A stretch of 64,000 nucleotides of DNA, from contig JAPTYK010000001.1 of the NCBI GenBank assembly GCA_026913215.1, positions 7,130,001 through 7,194,000 of the forward strand, given 5' to 3'. A program made the translations under genes and the position numbers. Of the stretch, positions 53,281-64,000 are shown one piece after another. The notes under the pieces are model-generated. The model had not been told where the DNA came from, ran no database searches, and saw only the letters and a program-made list of their open reading frames with translations. The first letter of the stretch is position 1. The number at the start of each line of letters is the position of its first letter. The stretch is from Streptomyces diastatochromogenes. Its GTDB lineage: Bacteria; Actinomycetota; Actinomycetes; Streptomycetales; Streptomycetaceae.

Positions 53281-53300
53281 CCTAACAAGTGTTTGGTAGG
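53281..53300. promoter_or_regulatory. KstR2-like operator (fadE30 side)
   Basis: CCTAACAAGTGTTTGGTAGG is an imperfect palindrome between two divergent operons. Its core AACAAGTGTTTGGT differs at one defined position from the mycobacterial KstR2 consensus AnCAAGnnCTTGnT as I recall it. The same CCTAACAA-NN-GTTTGGT sequence occurs on the other strand at 61196-61212. Confidence 0.8.
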
Positions 53301-53313
53301 TTAACGTACGGCC

Positions 53314-54480
53314 ATGAGCAACGTCGAGGAGTTCCGCAGAGAGGTCCGCGGCTGGCTGAGCGCCAACCTCACGGGCGAGTTCGCCGCCCTGCGCGGGCGC
53401 GGCGGCCCCGGACGGGAACACGAGGCACACGCCGAACGGCTCGCCTGGGAGCGGCACATGGCCGCCGCCGGATGGACCTGCGTCGGCTGGCCCGAGGAGT
53501 ACGGCGGACGGGGCGCGAGCCTCGAACAGCAGGTCGCCTTCCACGAGGAGTACGCCCTCGCCGACGCCCCCGCCCGCGTCAGCCACATCGGCGAACAGCT
53601 CCTGGGACCCACCCTCATCGCCTTCGGCACCCCCGAACAGCGCGAGCGCTTCCTCCCGAGGATCGTCTCCGTCGAGGAGCAGTGGTGCCAGGGCTACTCG
53701 GAGCCGGACGCCGGATCCGACCTGGCCAACGTCCGCACCCGCGCCGAACGGGACGGAGACGACTGGGTGGTCACCGGACAGAAGGTGTGGACCTCACTCG
53801 CGCACGAGGCCGACTGGTGCTTCGTCGTCGCCCGCACCGAACCCGGCTCCACCCGCCACCACGGCCTGTCCTACCTGCTCGTCCCCCTGAAGCAGCCGGG
53901 AATCGAGATCAGGCCGATCGTCCAGCTCACCGGGACCTCCGAATTCAACGAGGTCTTCTTCGACGGGGCCCGCACCCACGCCTCCCACGTCGTCGGCGCC
54001 CCCGGCGACGGCTGGAAGGTCGCCATGGCCACCCTCGGCTTCGAACGGGGCGTCTCCACCCTCGGCCAGCAGGTCGGCTTCCGCCGCGAACTCGAAGCCC
54101 TCGTCGAACTCGCCAAGCGCAACGGCGCGGCCGCCGACCCGCTGATCCGCGACCGCGTCGCCCGCGCCTGGATCGGCCTGGAGACCATCCGCTTCAACGC
54201 CCTGCGCATGCTCGACGGCGTCGCCGCCGGAGCCCCGGGACCCGAGGCCTCCATCGGAAAGATCTTCTGGGCCACCTGGCACCGCGAGCTCGGCGAACTC
54301 GCCATGGACGTCTGCGGAGCCGGAGGAATGCTGGCCGAGGGCGAGCCCTACGACCTCACCGACTGGCAGCGGCTCTACCTCTTCTCCCGCTCCGACACCA
54401 TCTACGCCGGCTCCAACGAGATCCAGCGGAACATCATCGCCGAGCGCGTCCTCGGCCTGCCCAAGGAGGTCCGCCCATGA
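53314..54480 (+). CDS. fadE30: Acyl-CoA dehydrogenase FadE30
   Basis: An intact 388-residue protein. Segments such as VEEFRREVRGWLSANLTGEF, GWPEEYGGRGASLEQQVAFH, WCQGYSEPDAGSDLANVRTR, SEFNEVFFDGARTHASHVVG and FERGVSTLGQQVGFRRELEA match mycobacterial FadE30 very closely as I recall it. FadE30 is an FAD dehydrogenase that introduces a double bond into the CoA ester of the steroid C/D-ring fragment (5-hydroxy-HIC-CoA) in the KstR2 pathway. ATG 53314 lies 13 bases after the operator. The stop overlaps the ipdF ATG (ATGA at 54477-54480). Confidence 0.93.
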   Translation: MSNVEEFRREVRGWLSANLTGEFAALRGRGGPGREHEAHAERLAWERHMAAAGWTCVGWPEEYGGRGASLEQQVAFHEEYALADAPARVSHIGEQLLGPTLIAFGTPEQRERFLPRIVSVEEQWCQGYSEPDAGSDLANVRTRAERDGDDWVVTGQKVWTSLAHEADWCFVVARTEPGSTRHHGLSYLLVPLKQPGIEIRPIVQLTGTSEFNEVFFDGARTHASHVVGAPGDGWKVAMATLGFERGVSTLGQQVGFRRELEALVELAKRNGAAADPLIRDRVARAWIGLETIRFNALRMLDGVAAGAPGPEASIGKIFWATWHRELGELAMDVCGAGGMLAEGEPYDLTDWQRLYLFSRSDTIYAGSNEIQRNIIAERVLGLPKEVRP

Positions 54481-55262
54481 CCGGCACCCCGCCCCCTACG
54501 TGCCGGGCCACGGCCTGCTCGCCGGCCGCGACGCCGTCGTCACCGCCGCCGCCGGCGCCGGCATCGGCGGCGCCACCGCGAGGCGCCTCCTGGAGGAGGC
54601 GCGCGCGTCGTGATCTCCGACGCCCACGCCCGCCGGCTCAAGGAGACCGAAGCCGAACTCGCCGCCGAGTTCGGCGCCGACCGCGTCGCCGCCCTGCCCT
54701 GCGACGTCACCGACGAGACCCAGGTCGCCGCCCTCCTCGACCTCGCCGCCGAACGCCACGGACGCCTCGACATCGTCGTCAACAACGCCGGCCTCGGCGG
54801 CACCGCCGACCTCGTCGACATGACCGACGAGCAGTGGGACAAGGTCCTCGACGTCACCCTCAACGGCACCTTCCGCTGCACCCGCGCCGCACTGCGCCGC
54901 ATGAAGGAGGCGGGCGCCGGGGGAGTCGTCGTCAACAACGCCTCCGTGATCGGCTGGCGCGCCCAGAAGGGACAGGCCCACTACGCCGCCGCCAAGGCCG
55001 GCGTCATGGCGCTCACCCGCTGCGCCGCCCTGGAGGCCGCCGACTACGGCGTACGGGTCAACGCCGTCTCCCCGAGCCTCGCCATGCACCCCCACCTGGT
55101 GAAGGTCACCACCCCGAACTCCTCGAAGAGCTGACCTCCCGCGAGGCCTTCGGACGCTACGCCGAGCCGTGGGAGGTGGCCAACGTGATCGTCTTCCTGG
55201 CCAGCGGCTACTCCTCGTACCTGACGGGCGAGGTCCTCTCCGTCAGCAGCCAGCACCCGTGA
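54477..55262 (+). CDS. ipdF: SDR dehydrogenase IpdF (frameshifted)
   Basis: A short-chain dehydrogenase with NAD-binding VVTAAAGAGIGGATARRLLE, the NNAG motif (DIVVNNAGLGGTADLV), catalytic Tyr/Lys in HYAAAKAGVMALTRCAALEA and an end SYLTGEVLSVSSQHP. The middle and end (GVRVNAVSPSLAMHPHL, EPWEVANVIVFLASGYSS) closely match mycobacterial IpdF. In that pathway it oxidises the ring hydroxyl of 5-hydroxy-HIC-CoA. Three breaks (near 54495, 54600 and 55120) interrupt it; the first is at a run of C. The corrected protein is about 261 residues and ends at 55260-55262, where the kstR2 GTG begins. Confidence 0.88.
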   Translation: MTGTPPPTCRATACSPAATPSSPPPPAPASAAPPRGASWRRRARRDLRRPRPPAQGDRSRTRRRVRRRPRRRPALRRHRRDPGRRPPRPRRRTPRTPRHRRQQRRPRRHRRPRRHDRRAVGQGPRRHPQRHLPLHPRRTAPHEGGGRRGSRRQQRLRDRLARPEGTGPLRRRQGRRHGAHPLRRPGGRRLRRTGQRRLPEPRHAPPPGEGHHPELLEELTSREAFGRYAEPWEVANVIVFLASGYSSYLTGEVLSVSSQHP

Positions 55263-55869
55263 GACCGGCGCCGGAGCGGCGCCGCGAGATCCTCGACACG
55301 GCGGCCGAGGTCTTCGCCGCCCAGGGGTACGACGCCACCACCGTCCGCCGCATCGCCGACGCGGCCGGACTGCTCGCCGGCAGCCTCTACTACCACTTCG
55401 ACTCCAAGGAGTCGATGCTCGACGAGATCCTCCGCGCCTTCCTGGACGAGCTGTGGGCCCGGTACGACACCGTGCTCGCCGCGCTGCTCGGCCCCGGGAG
55501 ACCCTGGAGGCCCTCGTCACCGAATCGTTCCGGGAGATCGACCGGCACCGCGCCGCCGTCGCCATCTACCAGAAGGAGTCCAGGCACCTGCGGGAACAGC
55601 CGCGCTTCGGCTATCTCGCGGGCTCCCAGCGCAGGTTCGAGGAGGCCTGGCTCAGGACCCTGGAGCGCGGCGTGGCCGCCGGGGTCTTCCGCACCGACCT
55701 CGACGTCCGGCTCACCTACCGCTTCGTGCGCGACACCGTCTGGGTCGCCGCGTCCTGGTACCGGCCGGGCGGACAGCACAGCCCCGAGGAGATCGCCCGC
55801 CAGTACCTGTCGATGGTGCTGGAGGGCGTCGCCCTCCGGGACGACACCGGACGCAACCACAAGGAGTGA
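55259..55869 (+). CDS. kstR2: TetR-family repressor KstR2 (one frameshift)
   Basis: The TetR helix-turn-helix is RREILDTAAEVFAAQGYDAT, then VRRIADAAGLLAGSLYYHFD. The ligand domain VAIYQKESRHLREQPRFGYL and DLDVRLTYRFVRDTVWVAAS-WYRPGG closely matches mycobacterial KstR2, which releases its operators when HIP-CoA binds. A break near 55496 (C/G run GCCCCGGGAGAC) separates the halves; the corrected length is about 203 residues. GTG 55259 overlaps the ipdF stop. Two KstR2-like operators lie at 53281 and 61194, so it probably controls four transcripts here. Confidence 0.9.
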
Positions 55870-55871
55870 CC

Positions 55872-57004
<1,133 letters not shown>

Positions 57005-57027
<23 letters not shown>

Positions 57028-57091
57028 CGATCACTGAGCGACTCTGACGGTCACCGGGCGTCCGTGACGTTCATCGAGCGTCCGTGACGTT
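57005..57091. repeat. 20-bp tandem repeat spanning the convergent 3' ends of fadA6 and the VOC gene
   Basis: Four units of the form TGACGNTCAYYGRGCGNNYN follow at 57005, 57025, 57045 and 57065, with a partial fifth from 57085. The first codes for the end of FadA6 (VTIIERL) and includes the bases up to its stop; the last ones code, on the minus strand, for the end of the VOC protein (GNVTDAR). Confidence 0.85.
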
Positions 57092-57624
57092 TCCGAAGTC
57101 GGAGCCGAAGAGCTGCTGCCAGACCGCGTGATCGGTGCGGGGCCTCCCGGGGTCTCCGCGCCGTAGGTCTCGATCTCCGCCTCGATGTCCAGCGGGAGGG
57201 TGGGGGAGGTCATCGTCGTCAGCTCCTTGGCCACCGCGTGGTCGGGGACCAGCCAGCACACCTCGAACTCGATGCCGTCGGGGTCGCGGGCGTACAGGGC
57301 CTTGGTGGAGGCGTGGTTGCTCGCGCCCGTCAGGGCCCCCGCCCCGGCCAGCCGGGTGCGCATGCGGAGCAGTTCGGCCAGGGTGTCCACCTCCCAGGCC
57401 AGGTGGTACAGGCCGACGCGCCCGGTGGCGTGTCCGGCGCCGCGCTCGGGGGACTGGAAGAGGCCGAGGTCGTGGTCGTTGGCGGAGCCCGCCGCCTGGA
57501 GGAAGGCGGCCCCGGGGAAGGCCTGCGGCAGCGGCCGGAATCCGAGGACGTCGCGGTAGAAGGCGAGGCTGCGCTCCAGGTCGGAGACGAAGAGGACGGC
57601 GTGGTTCAGCCGCTTGATGGGCAT
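57071..57624 (-). CDS. VOC-superfamily (glyoxalase/dioxygenase-like) protein (one frameshift)
   Basis: About 184 residues. It starts MPIKRLNHAVLFVSDLERSL, with the first metal His after the beta-strand and FYRDVLGFRPLP; later GLYHLAWEVDTLAELLRMR and YARDPDGIEFEVCWLV give the other usual metal ligands (His, Glu). It is probably a single-metal enzyme or binding protein of the vicinal-oxygen-chelate fold; its substrate is unknown. A break near 57145 lies in a GGGG run; the true end is GRPRTDHAVWQQLFGSDF-GNVTDAR at 57071. ATG 57624. It sits between fadA6 and ipdC; whether it takes part in steroid breakdown is not established. Confidence 0.83.
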
Positions 57625-57665
57625 GGCGGTTCCGTTCGGGGTAGGTGCGGGGCGGATCGGTGGAG

Positions 57666-57707
57666 ACGGATGTCCGCCGGGGTGACGGTACCCCGGCGGA
57701 CATCCGT
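57666..57707 (-). terminator. 18-bp perfect hairpin after ipdC
   Basis: ACGGATGTCCGCCGGGGT (57666-57683) is the exact reverse complement of ACCCCGGCGGACATCCGT (57690-57707), with a 6-base loop. It begins eight bases after the ipdC stop and is one of the strongest stems in the window. Confidence 0.88.
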
Positions 57708-57715
57708 GTGAAGGG

Positions 57716-58778
57716 TCAGTCCACGGCGGGCAGGGCGCGCAGCGCGGCCCGTGCCTCGGCCATGAGGCGGTCGACCAGTTCGGCGCAGGACGGCAGGTCG
57801 TCGATCAGGCCCGCGACCTGCCCGGAGGCCATCACGCCCAGATCGGTGCGGCCGTCGACCATGGACGCCTTGAGCAGCATCGGGGTGTTGGCCGCCAGCA
57901 GGATCTGGCTCCAGGTCAGGTCCTTGCCGTGCTTCATCGCCAGGCCGTCGCGGACCATCTGCGGCCAGCTCATGCCGGACTCGCGCCGGAAGGCCGCCGC
58001 GTGCCGGACCGCGCGGAGCAGCGAGGCGGCCCGGCCCGAGCGTTCGAGGGCGTCGACCAGCTCCGTGCGCAGCATCCGGTGCGGCAGCCCGTCCACCTTC
58101 GTGGTGACGGTGACGTCCGTGACCGCCGCCGCGAGGTAGCGGGCCTTGACCGCGTCGGGGACGGTGCTGTCGGAGGTGAGCAGGAAGCGGGTGCCCATGG
58201 CGATCCCGGCGGCGCCGTAGGCCAGGGCCGCGACCAGGCCGCGCCCGTCGTGGAAGCCGCCGGCCGCGACGACCGGGATGTCCACGGCGTCCACGACCTG
58301 CGGGAGCAGGACGGTGGTGGCGACGCTGCCGGTGTGGCCGCCGCCCTCCCGCCCTGCACGATCACCGCGTCGGCGCCCCAGGCCGCGACCTTCTCGGCGT
58401 GCCGCCTGGCCCCGATGGAGGGGATGACGACGACCCCGCGTCCTTGAGCCGGGCGATCAGCTCGCGGGACGGGGCGAGGGCGAAGGAGGCGACCTTCACG
58501 CCCTCGTCGATGATGATCCGCGCGCGCTCGGCGGCGTCCCCGGCGTCCGCGCGCAGGTTCACGCCGAACGGCGCGTCCGTACGGGACTTCACCTCGCGCA
58601 CCGCGGAGCGGAGCTGGTCGACGGTCATCGTCGCCGAGGCGAGGATGCCGAGCGCCCCGGCGTTGGCGGTGGCCGAGACCAGGCGGGGACCGGCCACCCA
58701 TCCCATGCCGGTCTGCACGACCGGGTGCCGCACTCCGACGAGTTCGGTGAGCGGCGTCGCGAGGGTGGCGTCGCTCAT
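57716..58778 (-). CDS. ipdC: IpdC, nitronate-monooxygenase-like flavoprotein (frameshifted)
   Basis: An FMN TIM-barrel protein of about 354 residues. N-terminus: VGVRHPVVQTGMGWVAGPRL, VSATANAGALGILASATMTV, PFGVNLRADAGD; later VAAWGADAVIVQGG and DIPVVAAGGFHDGRGLVAAL with YGAAGIAMGTRFL (FMN phosphate binding). Breaks near 58440 and 58340 divide it. In Mycobacterium IpdC acts between FadE30/IpdF and EchA20 on the CoA-thioester of the ring fragment. ATG 58778 overlaps the ipdB stop (ATGA). It is the last gene of echA20-ipdA-ipdB-ipdC and is followed by the strong hairpin. Confidence 0.9.
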
Positions 58779-59538
58779 GAGGGGACCTCCCGGTCGCGCA
58801 GCCCCTTCGGGTCGATCTCCTCGCGGATCAGCCGCAGTTCCTCGGCGGTGGGCTCGCGGGTGTACGGCACCTCGTCGGGGACGGTCAGCGCGAAGCCGGT
58901 GGCCGCCACGACCTCCTCGACCGTGACGCCGGGGTGCAGCGAGCGCAGCCGCATGGTGCGGTCCGGGGTCTCGAAGTCGAAGGTGCCGAGGTCGCTGATG
59001 ACGTCCGGGAGGCGGTGGTAGCGGGTCGCGGAGGGGCCGGCCGCGGCGGCCCGGTCGTAGCCGACGCCGGAGACCATGTCGACCCGCTCGACGAAGACCC
59101 GCGTGGAGTGCTTGGGGACCCAGTAACTGGTCGGGTTGTTGAGGGTGTTGACCGGGGCGCCGCGCACGCCGAGGAGCTGGCGCTTCGGCCGCGCCCAGTC
59201 GCCGATGCAGCTGATGTTCTGGTTGCCGTACCGGTCGAGCTGGCTCGCGCCCATCATCACGTGCCGCCGCCCGGTGGAGACCAGGGCCAGGTGCTGCCGG
59301 TAGGGCAGCCAGCCCTCCACCACCCGGGGCGCCGCGCCGACCGCCGGCACGTCGGCGACGAGGAGCGCCTCCCCGTCGGTCAGCAGCAGGTCGGGGGAGA
59401 AGGTGAGCTTCGCGAGGCGGGCGCCGATCATCGGGACGGTGCCCATCGGGCTGGCCAGGACCTCGCCCGCGTCCCGCCACGCCTCGGCGCAGGCGACGAC
59501 GCAGTACTCGGCCCGCGTCGCGTTCGTCAGGGTGCCGC

Positions 59539-59542
<4 letters not shown>
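58775..59542 (-). CDS. ipdB: IpdB, beta subunit of COCHEA-CoA hydrolase (CoA-transferase fold)
   Basis: An intact 255-residue protein of the CoA-transferase family I beta type. GASQLDRYGNQNISCIGDWA, HSTRVFVERVDMVSGVGYDR and LGTFDFETPDRTMRLRSLHP are family features. In the KstR2 pathway IpdA and IpdB form a heterotetramer that opens the last (C) ring by hydrolysis rather than CoA transfer. It lacks the ordinary transferase glutamate motif as far as I can see. GTG 59542 overlaps the ipdA stop (GTGA), so the two subunits are translationally coupled. Confidence 0.92.
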
Positions 59543-60401
<859 letters not shown>

Positions 60402-60405
<4 letters not shown>

Positions 60406-61174
60406 GACTGCTGCTCCTTGTCCGTGTCGATGGCGCCGCTCTTGCCGAAGCTGTCGCGGACCCGGTCGGCGACACCGCTGAGGTTGGCCTCGAAGGTGAA
60501 GCCCTGCTCGAAGCGGTAGCTGCGGTGGACGTCCACCGGGTCGATGCCGTTGATCGCGGCCTTGGCGAGCCGGATCAGCTGCCCGTCCTTGGCGGCGATC
60601 TCCCGCGCGAGTTCGAGCGCCGCGTCGAGCAGCCGCTCGCGCGGGACGACCCGCCACACCGAGCCGTGCCGGTGCAGCTCCTCGGCGGTGACCGTGCGCG
60701 AGGTGTAGTACAGGGCCCGCATCAGCTGCTGCGGGACGAGCCGGGCCAGGTGCGTGGCCGCGCCGAGCGCGCCCGGTCCAGTTCGGGCAGGCCGAAGGTC
60801 GCGTCCTCGGAGGCGACGATCGCGTCGGCGTTGCCGACGAGGCCGATGCCGCCGCCGAGGCAGAAGCCGTGCACGGCGGCGACCACCGGCACCTCGCAGT
60901 CGTAGACGGCGGCGAAGGCCTCGTAGCAGCCGCGGTTGGCGCCGAGGAGGGCGTCGTGCCCGGCCGTGCGCTGGATCTCCTTGATGTCGACGCCGGCGTT
61001 GAAGCCGCGGCCCTCCGCGGTGAGCACGACGCAGCGCACCTCGGGATCGGCCCCCGCGGCGCGGACCGCGGCGGCGAGGTCGTACCAGCCCCGCACGGGG
61101 AGGGCGTTGACCGGGGGGAAGTCGACGGTGACGACGGCGATGCCCTTGTCCGGGGCGGAGGTGGAGACACCCAT
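60402..61174 (-). CDS. echA20: EchA20, ring-D hydrolase of the crotonase family (one frameshift)
   Basis: A crotonase of about 257 residues. VVTVDFPPVNALPVRGWYDL, EGRGFNAGVDIKEIQRTAGH, VHGFCLGGGIGLVGNADAIV and ASEDATFGLPELDR are followed, after a break near 60770, by ALGAATHLARLVPQQLMRAL and YRFEQGFTFEANLSGVADRV. These match mycobacterial EchA20, which hydrolyses ring D of the steroid remnant. At 60768 one C appears to be missing (GCCCGG should read GCCCCGG). ATG 61174 faces the SDR gene across the second KstR2-like operator and heads the operon. Confidence 0.92.
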
Positions 61175-61193
61175 GACCAGATCAGCTACCTTT

Positions 61194-61215
61194 CCACCAA
61201 ACGTTTGTTAGGTGG
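61194..61215. promoter_or_regulatory. KstR2-like operator (echA20 side)
   Basis: The segment CCACCAAACGTTTGTTAGG, followed by TGG, lies between echA20 and the divergent SDR gene. It contains the exact palindrome CAAACGTTTG and, on the minus strand, CCTAACAAACGTTTGGT, matching the site at 53281 at 15 of 17 positions. An outer TTCCACC/GGTGGAA pair (61192-61198, 61211-61217) adds symmetry. Confidence 0.82.
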
Positions 61216-61252
61216 AAGATAGCAGCGGTTCGCGCGCTGCGGGAGGTGTCCT

Positions 61253-62028
61253 TTGCCAGTCACCATCGATCTGACCGGTTCGGTGGCCGTCGTCACCGGC
61301 GGCACACGGGGCGTCGGAGCCGGGATCGCCAGAGCCCTGCTCGACGCCGGCGCGGAGGTCGTGACCTGCGCGCGCCGGGCCCCGAGGAGCCCGTCGAGGC
61401 GGGCGGCCGCACGGCCCGCTTCCACCCCGTCGACCTGCGCGACCCGGCCGCCGTCGCCGACTTCTTCGCCGGGGTCCGCGACGAGCACGGCAGGCTGGAC
61501 GTCCTGGTCAACAACGCGGGCGGAACACCCTTCCGGATGCTCGGCGACGGAAGCGCCGAGCAGCAGGCCCGCGTCCTCGAACTGAACCTCGTCGCCCCGC
61601 TGACCGCCTCCCTCGCCGCGTACGAGGTGATGCGGCACCAGCCCGGCGGCGGCTCGATCATCATGATCGGCAGCGTCAGCGGCACCCGCCCCTCACCGGG
61701 CAGCGCCGCCTACGGAGCCGCCAAGGCGGGCCTGGACAACCTGGCCCGCTCCATGGCCGTCGAATGGGCGCCACGGGTACGCGTCAACACGCTCGTCCCC
61801 GGCATGGTGCGCACCGAACTCTCCCACCTGCACTACGGGGACGAGGACGGCATCGCCTCCGTCGGCCGCACCGTCCCCCTCGGCCGGCTCGCCGAGCCCA
61901 CCGACATCGGCGACGCCTGCGTCTTCCTGGCCTCCGACCGGGCCGCGTACATCACCGGCGCCAGCCTGCTCGTCCACGGAGGCGGGGAGCGCCCGGCCTT
62001 CCTGGACGCGGCCACGGTCAACCACTGA
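61253..62028 (+). CDS. SDR oxidoreductase (Rv3549c-like; one frameshift)
   Basis: A 259-residue SDR once corrected. VAVVTGGTRGVGAGIARALL binds NAD(P); DVLVNNAGGTPFRMLG and AYGAAKAGLDNLARSMAVEW give the NNAG and Tyr-x3-Lys motifs; it ends GASLLVHGGGERPAFLDAA. It resembles the SDR next to echA20 in the mycobacterial cluster. TTG 61253 has GGGAGGTG seven bases upstream. One break near 61385 is at a C/G run. It is transcribed away from echA20 from the KstR2-type promoter. The exact step it catalyses is not known to me. Confidence 0.85.
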
Positions 62029-62061
62029 ACCCCCTCTCCTCCCCACCGAAAGGCTCACACC

Positions 62062-62972
62062 ATGACCGGACTGTGCAACGGACGCGTCGTCATCGTCACC
62101 GGCGCGGGGCGCGGGCTCGGCCGCGCGCACGCGCTCGCCTTCGCCGCCGAAGGCGCCAAGGTCGTCGTCAACGACCTCGGCGTCGGCCTCGACGGCACCG
62201 GGGCGGCGCCGGGCCCGCCCAGCAGGTCGTCGACGAGATCGTCGCCTCGGGCGGCGAGGCGGTCGCCCACGGCGGCGACATCGCCACCTCCGACGGAGCG
62301 GCCTCCCTCGTCGCCACGGCCCTGGACGCCTTCGGCCGCCTCGACACCCTCGTCAACAACGCCGGTTTCCTGCGCGACCGCATGCTCGTCAACCTCGACG
62401 AGGACGACTGGGACGCCGTCATGCGCGTCCACCTCAAGGGCCACTTCCTGCCCCTCAAGCACGCCGCCGCACACTGGCGGGCGGAGTCCAAGGCGGGCCG
62501 CGAGCCGATCGCGCGGGTGATCAACACCAGCTCCGGCGCGGGCCTGCTCGGCAGCGTCGGCCAGGGCAACTACGCGGCGGCCAAGGCCGGCATCGTCGGC
62601 CTCACGCTCGTCGCCGCCGCCGAGATGGGCCGGTACGGCGTCCAGGTCAACGCCATCGCCCCCGCCGCCCGCACCCGCATGACCGAGCAGACCTTCGCCG
62701 AGACGATGGCCGCCCCCTCGGGGACCGCCTTCGACGCCATGGCCCCCGAGAACGTCTCCCCCCTCGTCGTCTGGCTCGGCTCCGCCGCCTCCGCCGGCGT
62801 CACCGGCCGCGTCTTCGAGGCCGAAGCCGGCCGCATCACCGTCATGGAGGGCTGGCGCCCGGGGCCGACGGCGGACAAGGGCGCCCGCTGGACCCCGGCG
62901 GAGGCGGGCGAGACGGCCCTGAAGCTCCTGTCGGCCTCCGAGCCCCCGCAGCCGGTCTACGGCGCCCGCTGA
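62062..62972 (+). CDS. SDR oxidoreductase (Rv3548c-like; one frameshift)
   Basis: A longer SDR of about 304 residues. VVIVTGAGRGLGRAHALAFA, then EGAKVVVNDLGVGLDGTG, marks the subfamily with an inserted loop; TLVNNAGFLRDRMLVNL and GQGNYAAAKAGIVGLTLVAA carry the active-site motifs; C-terminal FEAEAGRITVMEGWRPGPT is the subfamily's extension. It is 33 bases after the first SDR and likely co-transcribed. One break near 62215 lies in GGGCCCGCCC. It resembles the last SDR of the mycobacterial KstR2 cluster; its step is not defined. It is the last gene of the steroid-type cluster in the window. Confidence 0.86.
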
Positions 62973-62993
62973 CCCGCCCGCGCGGCCCGCCCG

Positions 62994-63030
62994 CGTGCGG
63001 CCCGCCTCCGGTGGCGGGGCGGGCCGCACG
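62994..63030 (+). terminator. Hairpin after the SDR operon
   Basis: GTGCGGCCCGCC (62995-63006) pairs perfectly with GGCGGGCCGCAC (63018-63029), extended by one C-G pair, with an 11-base loop, 21 bases after the SDR stop. It can also end the convergent gene that follows. Confidence 0.75.
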
Positions 63031-63039
63031 GCGGGCGCT

Positions 63040-64000
63040 CTAGGAGGGTCGACCCCTCGGGCCTGGGGCGGGGCGCTCGGAGAACCGATGACCTTGCCCT
63101 GCTGGATCTCGACGTCGCTGTTCCTGATGATCACCCCGTTGTCCTTGCTCATCGAGACGCTCGCGTCGCCGAAGGCGACCGCCAGGCCCTCGTCGAAGGT
63201 CACCCACTTCTTGAACTCGTTGATCCCGTAGAAGACGATCCGGTCCGGCAGGGTGCTGAACAGCAGCTGTCCGTCGTGACTGAGCCGCATGCCGCCGTCG
63301 ACGGTGAGCCGCCCTTCACCCGCGCGTCCTTGGCGTGCAGTTCGTCGAGGTCGGCCTTGCCGGCGTGGACGGTCCCCAGTGGTCGGCGCCGTCCTTGTGG
63401 ACGTTGACCCCGTCCGGGGCGAAGTCGAGCCAGCCGTCACCGGCGCCTCGCCCCCCGACCCTCCCGGCCCGCACGACATCGTGGAGGTCGGCGCTCCCCG
63501 CCTCGACCGCCCCAGGACACCGTTGCGGTCGTCGACCCTCGCTCCGTCCCCCGTGAAGGTGACCCGGCCCCGGTCCGTCGTCCCCTCGATCCACGGCGCG
63601 CGCACCCCGTTGTCGAACTCGGGGACGGTCGCGTGGACGGTGGTGGTGAGGAAGTACCCCTCCTGCGCCTGCCCGTTGCCGTCCACGGTCCCGGCCACGA
63701 GGGTGTAGGTGGTGCCGCGCGTCAGGGCGAGCCGAGGGGTGTGGCTGTGGGGCCCGTACGGTGTCGGTACGGGTCGTACCGGCGGGTCGACGCGTTCCAG
63801 GAGCCCGTGCGGATGGCGGATCCAGTACGTGAGGCTGTCCGGCCCGTCCCAGCGCAGGACGACGTTCTGGTCGGCGCCGACCTGGGAGTAGTCCGCGCGG
63901 AAGTTCCGCGGGACCTGCGGCGTCTGCTTCACCAGTCCGAGCGTGGTGCCGTAGTAGACGCCCTGCGGCGTGTACGAGGGCGCGTTGTCGTCGCCGCCGT
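63040..64000 (-). CDS. Unrecognised protein, C-terminal part (5' end outside window; frameshifted)
   Basis: The gene runs off the right edge; its visible part is about 310 codons. I do not recognise the family. The N-terminal visible part reads SYTPQGVYYGTTLGLVKQTP, then a fibronectin-III-like segment (PQVPRNFRADYSQVGADQ-NVVLRWDG, TYTLVAGTVDGNGQ). The C-terminal part is strand-rich (LTVDGGMRLSHDGQLLFSTL, FYGINEFKKWVTFDEGLAVA, NGVIIRNSDVEIQQGKVIGS), suggestive of a beta-helix or fibre-like fold. Frames change near 63515, 63375 and 63310, and the stop is uncertain (a TAG at 63040-63042 is in reach with one indel). A surface or secreted role is possible but unproven. Confidence 0.6.

Overview
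The window is very G+C-rich (about 73-75% in most lines I counted), uses GTG and TTG starts, carries Tat-lipoprotein signals and has many ATGA/GTGA gene overlaps. All of this points to a Streptomyces-type actinomycete chromosome. Coding density is high and I see no tRNA, rRNA, CRISPR array or insertion sequence. Most long genes are broken by single-base frameshifts that usually sit at G or C runs and keep protein homology in the next frame. I read these as uncorrected sequencing indels and give gene bounds across them.

Layout. 1-11516 is mixed: a class III aminotransferase fragment with an APC permease, a secreted M1 metallopeptidase, a nucleoside hydrolase, a large secreted subtilisin-like protease, a secreted protein of unknown function and a methyltransferase. 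11524-23606 is a carbohydrate-use island: an alkaline-phosphatase-superfamily enzyme and a GH36 alpha-galactosidase on the minus strand, divergent from a ROK regulator, then an ABC sugar importer (binding protein and two permeases), a secreted GH5 enzyme, a GH35 beta-galactosidase and a HAD phosphatase. 23621-26619 holds a TetR/oxidoreductase divergent pair with a clear palindromic operator, then a GT1 glycosyltransferase.

26753-47442 is the most striking region: a complete Tc (ABC-type) toxin locus. A single plus-strand gene of about 7.7 kb fuses TcB (SpvB/TcdB) to TcC (RHS) and ends in an AHH-like HNH nuclease tip of visibly lower G+C. It converges, across a perfect hairpin terminator, on a minus-strand operon in which three tandem Kelch beta-propeller genes with ATGA overlaps precede a 9.4 kb TcA gene. 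That TcA has a transthyretin-like N-terminus and a proline-rich insert. The Kelch trio attached to a TcA gene is the best candidate for an undescribed component.

47572-62972 matches the KstR2 regulon for steroid C/D-ring (HIP-CoA) degradation: fadE30, ipdF, kstR2 and fadA6 on the plus strand; fadE31/fadE32-like dehydrogenases, an enoyl-CoA hydratase, an MHS-type transporter and another acyl-CoA dehydrogenase on the minus strand; then echA20-ipdA-ipdB-ipdC and two SDR genes. Two divergent promoters carry the same KstR2-like operator (CCTAACAA-NN-GTTTGGT), so the regulator and most of its predicted regulon lie in the window. The final kilobase is the 3' part of an unrecognised minus-strand gene.
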